Source: Bugula neritina
Lineage: Eukaryota > Bryozoa > Gymnolaemata > Cheilostomatida > Bugulidae
Direction of reading: 5' to 3'
DNA length: 64,000 nucleotides
Assembly: GCA_964035545.1 (NCBI GenBank)
Contig: OZ037770.1
Coordinates: forward strand, 8,633,973 to 8,697,972
This document shows positions 58,301 to 64,000 of the stretch, in pieces. Below the pieces are notes generated by a model. It did no database searches, was not told the origin of the DNA, and was given only the letters and a program-made list of their open reading frames with translations. Each line of letters starts with the position of its first letter. The first letter of the stretch is position 1. Both the position numbers and the translations under genes were made by a program.

Positions 58301-61300
58301 GACACACATTTCACCTTTAGTGTTGACAGGAACTGTCACTCCCTCCTCATCTATGATTTTCAGCTGACAAATAATTAAAATAATGCAAAATTTACCTTAA
58401 GTTTTAAAATTCAAATATTTAGCCACATCCTAGATACATCCTAGACACATCTTGGAAACATTTTAGAAACATTCTAAAGACACATTCTGAACACATTATA
58501 GAAACATCATAGACAAATCCTAGAAACATTTTAAACAGCGTATGGTATGCATATTGTTATAATTTTCTGAATTATAATGTTAAAGTGGGTTCATCTATAC
58601 TGCACTGATTCGATTTGCACTCTCCAACACAGGGCAAGTAGTAAGAAGAGAAGATTATATCTATCACAACATGTACACAAGTCAAAACTAATACATTACT
58701 TTATAAAAGCATAAAATATACATCTGTTACTTGCACATTCGGCATCACACTGCCAACTAACTATTTCTAAGTATCACTGTCCGGAAGCGTTCTGCTTCGC
58801 AGGGGGAGGGGGGGAGGGGGGGGGTTATCACGTGCCTAACAGTAATTGGCTTGTAAGCACGTGGCGTGTTTATGCTTCACTGGCCACTACAATATTGATA
58901 ATTTCACATAAGGTTAGTTTTACCTCAACATTAGGCCGTGCTTTTCCAACAGAGTTCAGTTTCTCTGGTGGCAGAAGGCTCAGAGGAACTGGTGTTGTAG
59001 AAAACATAAACTCAGTGCCTCCATAACCATCCTAAAGTATCACGTGTTAACACATAATACAATACTTACTAGTGATATCTACAGATATGCTAATATAGCA
59101 TATTTTATAGCTACTTTAGGTAATGGAGCACAGTGATTTCCCAGCAGCCCCTGTAGTATAATGGTTAGCATGTTAGCTGGCGAGCAGTACTAACCATTAT
59201 AGTAGTATATGAGTTACAGATATTCGCAGTTAACTTGTAACATTTTAAGCTGATTTGCTGGTTAATTGAACAAAGTAATAAACTAAATTCTTTAGTAATT
59301 TACATTTGTTAGTAGAAATCTATTTCTCAATAGATTATTTGTGGCTCTAAGATGTTGAATATTGAAATAGACTAATTAATCAGCTTTGAAATAGGTAATA
59401 ATAAAATATAACTTACCTAAATTCAACCCTTAAAGAAATACGTCACTTACACCTGACATTGGAGCAAATTCCATTAGCTTCTTTTTGAACTCTAGAGAAG
59501 AGAGACAGCCACCAACATTTAGAGATATAACGCTGCTGAGGTCATATTGGGTCCTGTAGGAAGGGTTGTTTACAATCTGGATAATGTAGTTAGTTCTATG
59601 AACTATGAGCTTCACACTGCAAACAAAATATCTTGATTGCAACGAATCAGTATAAACTAGCCGAAAGTAGAAGCTAGAAGTAGGTAATTAGCAAACATTT
59701 GTTGTGAATGATATGTGCAGTGCGTAATCAAAATTGAAAGAGAAAGATTCAATTTTAGATTTCCCTAAAAATTGAAGCGCTATGCAATCAGAAAATACTT
59801 ATTCTATATTGAGTAAATGTCGGTAATTAATTGTTTAAACTACAATGTAAGTATATATCATCAATTCTGTATAAATTAAGCGAAAGATGCAAAAATATGC
59901 TTATTACCGTCAAAAATTATAATTATGATGCTGCTATTTCATCTATACAAAATCAATATTATCTTGAAATTATAAATTATTGGTCTTTACTAAATTGAGA
60001 TATGGGCTGCATTAATACATATAATATGTGCTGTCTTCATTGGTGCATTGTTTTGAAATATAGATTACTGTTAACAAATAAATGAAATAAATATCATAAT
60101 CACAATTGTAAAGTTAGCCTAATTAAAAGGAAATAAAAAATATTTGATGCTATAACGTTTAAAATTTAAATACATAATTTTAGGAGAAAATCTATCTCAC
60201 CGATACTTTTCAGAAATGGATAAAATCTCTTGAAGAGCTTCTTCGTCATTGCAAGAGTTAGTTGCCGGATATATTACCAGATTACTTTTACCCACTAGGC
60301 AGAAGAAAGACATGAGAATGAGCTTTACGTCTCCTTCTATTATGTCACTGCAGCCAACTGTTGACCCCTATGCAATTCACACGAGTCTGCTAGAGCAGAT
60401 AAACAGTAAATAATCTACTGCAAAATTAACAAAGCGTAACTTGACGCAACAAAAAATGCAACAGCAATACTAAGCTGCTCTAACATTGCTGTTAAAAACA
60501 TATTACACAAGTTATATCTAGTAATATGCGGCTGGTAATTATTTAGACAAACCATGACTTTGTGATTCCATCCGGCATATCCAAATGCAATGCCCATACA
60601 TCCATTGTTCAATGTAACTATCTTGGGATCACCTGTTGAACCCTGTCAAGTAATGATATTAGGCTATAAATCGACACGAAGAAGCTATAGTCTGATGGTC
60701 TAAATGTAATTATTAGTAATAAACAAAATTATAAGTTAGTTCAATAACATATTTTATGTACAAAAAAATTGCTGTCCTGATACACAAGTTATTAGTAAAA
60801 CCGAAGTATAACTTGTTTGAGTAAAAAGCTTACTGATGAGCAGAGATAAAGGAATGGGTCTTCTGGTTTCACCAAACTCTGCGCTGCTATTAGCTGTTCA
60901 TCACTCAAGTTTTCTTTCCCAACTTTCATTAAATCAGCAAACGATTTCCAGTCACTAGAATCACAAGATAGTAAATTGTAAGACATATTACTGCGATAAG
61001 AATGTGCAAAAAATTATCTATTATAGGCTACATGTAAATTGATAAACATTAATTATTTTAGACATAGCGCAAAGATCTCAGAGATGTTATGTCTCCAAAG
61101 TTATCTCCACATCTTTGAGTATAGTATGTACCTGAGTATGGAGCACTTGGGGTCAGAAGCAGCATGTTTATCATAGAAAATGTGAGATATACCATGTCCT
61201 TCTCCAGCAGTCATCTCACTTATTACTTTAGTAAACTCTGTGCAAACGTGTTCCTGGTACTTACCAGATGTACAATTTCCTATCAGCACTGCAGTTGGCT

Positions 61301-62833
61301 TTATCTGTGAAGGAAAATAACCAGTGATCAAAGAGTGTACTCTACTTAATAACCTATTTACATAAATTACTACAATTTGTTGTATTATAACTTATATATT
61401 TCCCATTTCCAAGTACTTTTAGGACTTGTTAATTGATTTTACCTGTAATTGAAAAATAACGCACGCGCGCACGCACGCACGCACGCAAGGGCGAGCGCAC
61501 AAACTTTTTATTAAGCCAATGTATGTGACTATTTATTATGGACATTTAATCACTGCAGTATAAAATACATTCTTCTTTAAAGCTATTGCTTGGCATAAAC
61601 TTATCAAAACTTAAGTTTATGAATAAGCACATTTACCTTTGCTGTTGCACTACTACTAATTATTGGAGAGAAGAGCTGGGAGCATGTTGAATTATAATAT
61701 TTCTACAGATGATTTTTGATACATATGCTGAAAACAAAACTATGTTGTATATATAATAATACAGCCTTTTAGTACCCTGTTCAAACCTAAAGTCTTGCAT
61801 GGTTCTAATGATTTTTTAGAATATTTTGTAAGAGTTTTTAGCATTTTGACATTATGATTTGCTTATCATCAAGTAAAACTATTGAATAAAATTAGACAAC
61901 TCCAACACAGTAATAGAGCAGGCTGAAACCCTAGCGTAACACTACTTGCTTATACCATGGAAGCTTCACCTACAGGCATTAAGAAATTTTACAAGTTAGT
62001 TCTAGTCGAGACCAGCACTAGTCTTTTTGCAGAAACGGTGACTATCTTTTAATATAATTTGTTAATTTTTCTAGCCAGGTTTATAATATTATGAACCTGG
62101 CTAACAAAATTAGCAAAGAAAAGTCCATTGAATATAGTGCATATAGCTAATGAAGTGATATATAACAGAGTGTAGCAGGGTGACAAAGTGTGATTCTCCT
62201 ATTTAGTAACCACTCTTACCTTTTTGATCATCATAGTCATCACTTTTGAAATTGGAGAATATAAATAGTTGGCCTACAATGATAAAATATAGGATCAAAT
62301 CATTAAGCTGCTGGTACAGTAACTTTTATAAAACTTTCTCTGAAAGTCTTTTTAGCAGTATAAATTATAGATGAAACAATATTTTAATATAATTACCCAC
62401 ATATTATGCTGAACAAAAAGATTAAATTTTATCAAGACATCTGAAAAGCTTTGGTTTTGAAAATTACTTGCATGAAGGGAAGCACAACTCAATAACCCAA
62501 ACCCTTTTAATAATGATGCTTCTTTTAGGTATTGACAGGTTAAATAAATAGAAGTTGAACCAAACACTTATAACACCATCGGCTTTTTATTTTGAGCGTG
62601 ACCAGAATTAAGCCTAACCAGGTACCTAATCAAATTACTTTCTATAAATTTAAAACCGTGAACGAAAACTAAGAAGTAAGAAAGACTTAATTAGTATTTA
62701 CCGTATACTTCAGACCAATTGAAAGACAGGCTATCAACAATAGAACAGAGTCTGATCCTTGTGAACCAAAACTGCAAAAACTGTCTCCTCTTTTCAATCC
62801 AATCTCTAGCAGCCCTTTTGCCAAATTCATTGC
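55338..62833 (-). CDS. ACSF2-like acyl-CoA synthetase, copy B (exon 1 not in window)
   Basis: Tandem duplicate of the 40649-50556 gene. Exons 2-15: 62833-62702, 62273-62220, 61304-61132, 60954-60834, 60642-60553, 60367-60201, 59616-59451, 59031-58924, 58363-58215, 57545-57398, 56865-56816, 56651-56594, 55870-55787 and 55409-55338 (TAG). Every exon has the same length and phase as in copy A, and all are open (about 523 residues), so this is not an evident pseudogene. The first exon (57 codons in copy A) was not found between 62834 and 64000 and presumably lies further right. The P-loop and YGGTE motifs are kept; A10 reads PKTNGSRPKPNRKAL, again with Arg in the lysine position. Exons 6-9 differ strongly from copy A while the rest is almost identical, so substrate preference may differ. 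Confidence 0.9.
58425..58540. repeat. CCTAGACACAT-type repeat in synthetase B intron 9
   Basis: Degenerate tandem copies of cctagacacat / ttagaaacatt. A matching tract lies in the same intron of copy A (about 44715-44795), so it predates the duplication. Confidence 0.8.
58800..58826. repeat. Poly-G tract in synthetase B intron 9
   Basis: A G-rich run with isolated A interruptions, absent from the matching intron of copy A. Confidence 0.9.
59134..59205. repeat. tRNA-like palindrome in synthetase B intron 8
   Basis: Counterpart of 45064-45138. GCAGCCCCTGTAGTATAATG followed by GTTAGCA contains a good A box (TAGTATAATGG). An inverted partial copy (ACTAACCATTATAGTAGTAT) follows. Confidence 0.65.
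61458..61492. repeat. (ACGC)n microsatellite in synthetase B intron 3
   Basis: A run of cgcacgcacgcac. Confidence 0.93.
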
Positions 62834-64000
62834 CTATCAAGAAAATATATTAATCAAAAGGAATAGAAATGTTAAGAAACAACTCATAATTGCTTTTGTA
62901 ATTATGATATAGGTAATTTAGTTCAACCTGCTTATTTATTACATGCTATAATATTACAACAGGGCCTATATATCAATTCCATCTTTTTTTAATTTTTACT
63001 TATTGTTATATACTTGGTTATTTTCTGTGTTAGTAGCGGATTGCATATTAAAATGACAATCATCAAGTGTTGATTGATATTAATATTCATTTGCAGTTAT
63101 AATCTTTTTAGAAACTATAAAGAGAAGCTAATATAGAAGCTACTTATAGAACCTAGTGAACTAGTATAGTTTTTACTTGGAGTAAAAGCTTAACACTATG
63201 TTTTACAGAGCAATGTTCTGTTAAGATATGCTCAGTAAATGCTACTCGATCATGACTAAAATGATTTAAAATCATTTCATGGTTTTTTAGAACGAACATT
63301 AAATTTAGCTCCTTTAAGTTTGTGAAATTTGAGTAAAAAAATCTTCCTTGCTTGAACTTTAAGGGTTTTCTTACCCTAAATAGCATTAAATGATTAAGAT
63401 AAATTCAATTGATTTTTTAATAATAAAAAAAGAAGTGTGTAATCTACTCTTCTGGAAAATCAATATAATTACAAATAATTGACTCATCTTTTAATTGATC
63501 ATGCTAATTTTTGAAATATTATCAAATAAACGTGTGGTTTAAAAGAACTAAACACTATCTTTTTAAGTAAACATTACTTTAAAAATTTACAACAATCTTC
63601 AATATACAAAAGTCATATATTTTATTTTGGCCCAACAGTTGAATTTTAATTGAAGTATATTCATTACATGCATCGTGTAGCCGAGGGGGCCATAAAGATG
63701 TACAACACAACATGTAGGATGCTATATAGTGACATGTAATATATATTCGTTTGACTCTAACTTTTGTATTGAAAGTCTAAAGTTCACAGTTGGATTATTT
63801 TTTTTGCAATTGCTAAGATATCTTGTTATAGATACATAACAAGTTCTACAATAATTTCTTTCTAACTGTATAAAAGTATTTGGCTATTTTTGGCCTATTG
63901 CTGTTTCAATTGATGTTTTTTCACTTATTTATATATATTACCTGTGAGCTAATAAAATAGGCTAACATAAAGTATATATAAGATAATCTTCATAATAACT
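62834..64000. other. Presumed intron 1 of synthetase copy B
   Basis: AT-rich sequence with no match to copy A exon 1 on the minus strand. Copy A intron 1 is only 584 bp, so intron 1 in copy B would be at least twice as long, or the copy has a different first exon. Confidence 0.4.

Overview
This is an AT-rich, intron-dense animal nuclear window. All gene models use GT-AG introns, and the DNA carries many microsatellites, minisatellites and short interspersed repeats. Gene content (SLC5 transporter, collagen, V-ATPase, peptide-type GPCR, acyl-CoA synthetases) points to an invertebrate bilaterian. A lophotrochozoan is plausible, but the sequence alone does not settle the phylum.

Layout. 1-8057 (minus): 5' two-thirds of an SLC5 sodium/solute cotransporter, ten exons, running off the left edge. 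9009-11285 (minus): a small type II membrane collagen with a furin-like site and a Tyr/Thr-rich tail. 13270-19054 (minus): a complete V-ATPase subunit E gene, eight exons, 226 aa, with an M-box/CLEAR-like site upstream. 20798-21418 (minus): an intronless single-pass membrane protein I do not recognise. 24038-32470 (minus): a rhodopsin-family GPCR, five exons, with a 5.8 kb first intron full of repeats. 36952-39917 (plus): a small secreted Ser/Gly-rich orphan protein, five exons, with a TATA box. 40649-50556 (minus): a complete 15-exon ACSF2-like acyl-CoA synthetase. 55338-62833 (minus): its tandem duplicate, exons 2-15, with exon 1 not found in the window.

The genes look like independent housekeeping, signalling and surface genes rather than one pathway. 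The exception is the synthetase pair, a clear tandem duplication. The two copies are nearly identical at both ends, but about a quarter of residues differ in the four exons that form the substrate pocket, and both lack the usual C-terminal catalytic lysine.

The most unusual item is in the SLC5 gene. A 42-bp minisatellite starts inside the end of exon 5 and repeats the exon's 5' splice site about 17 times, in frame for the first five units. Other repeats include six copies of a tRNA-Thr-like SINE, a hAT-type MITE, a foldback element with a G-rich loop, a 1.3 kb element with 21-bp inverted termini, and a tRNA-like palindrome shared by both synthetase genes. All exon junctions were worked out by eye from splice consensus, reading phase and family similarity; no alignment or transcript was available.
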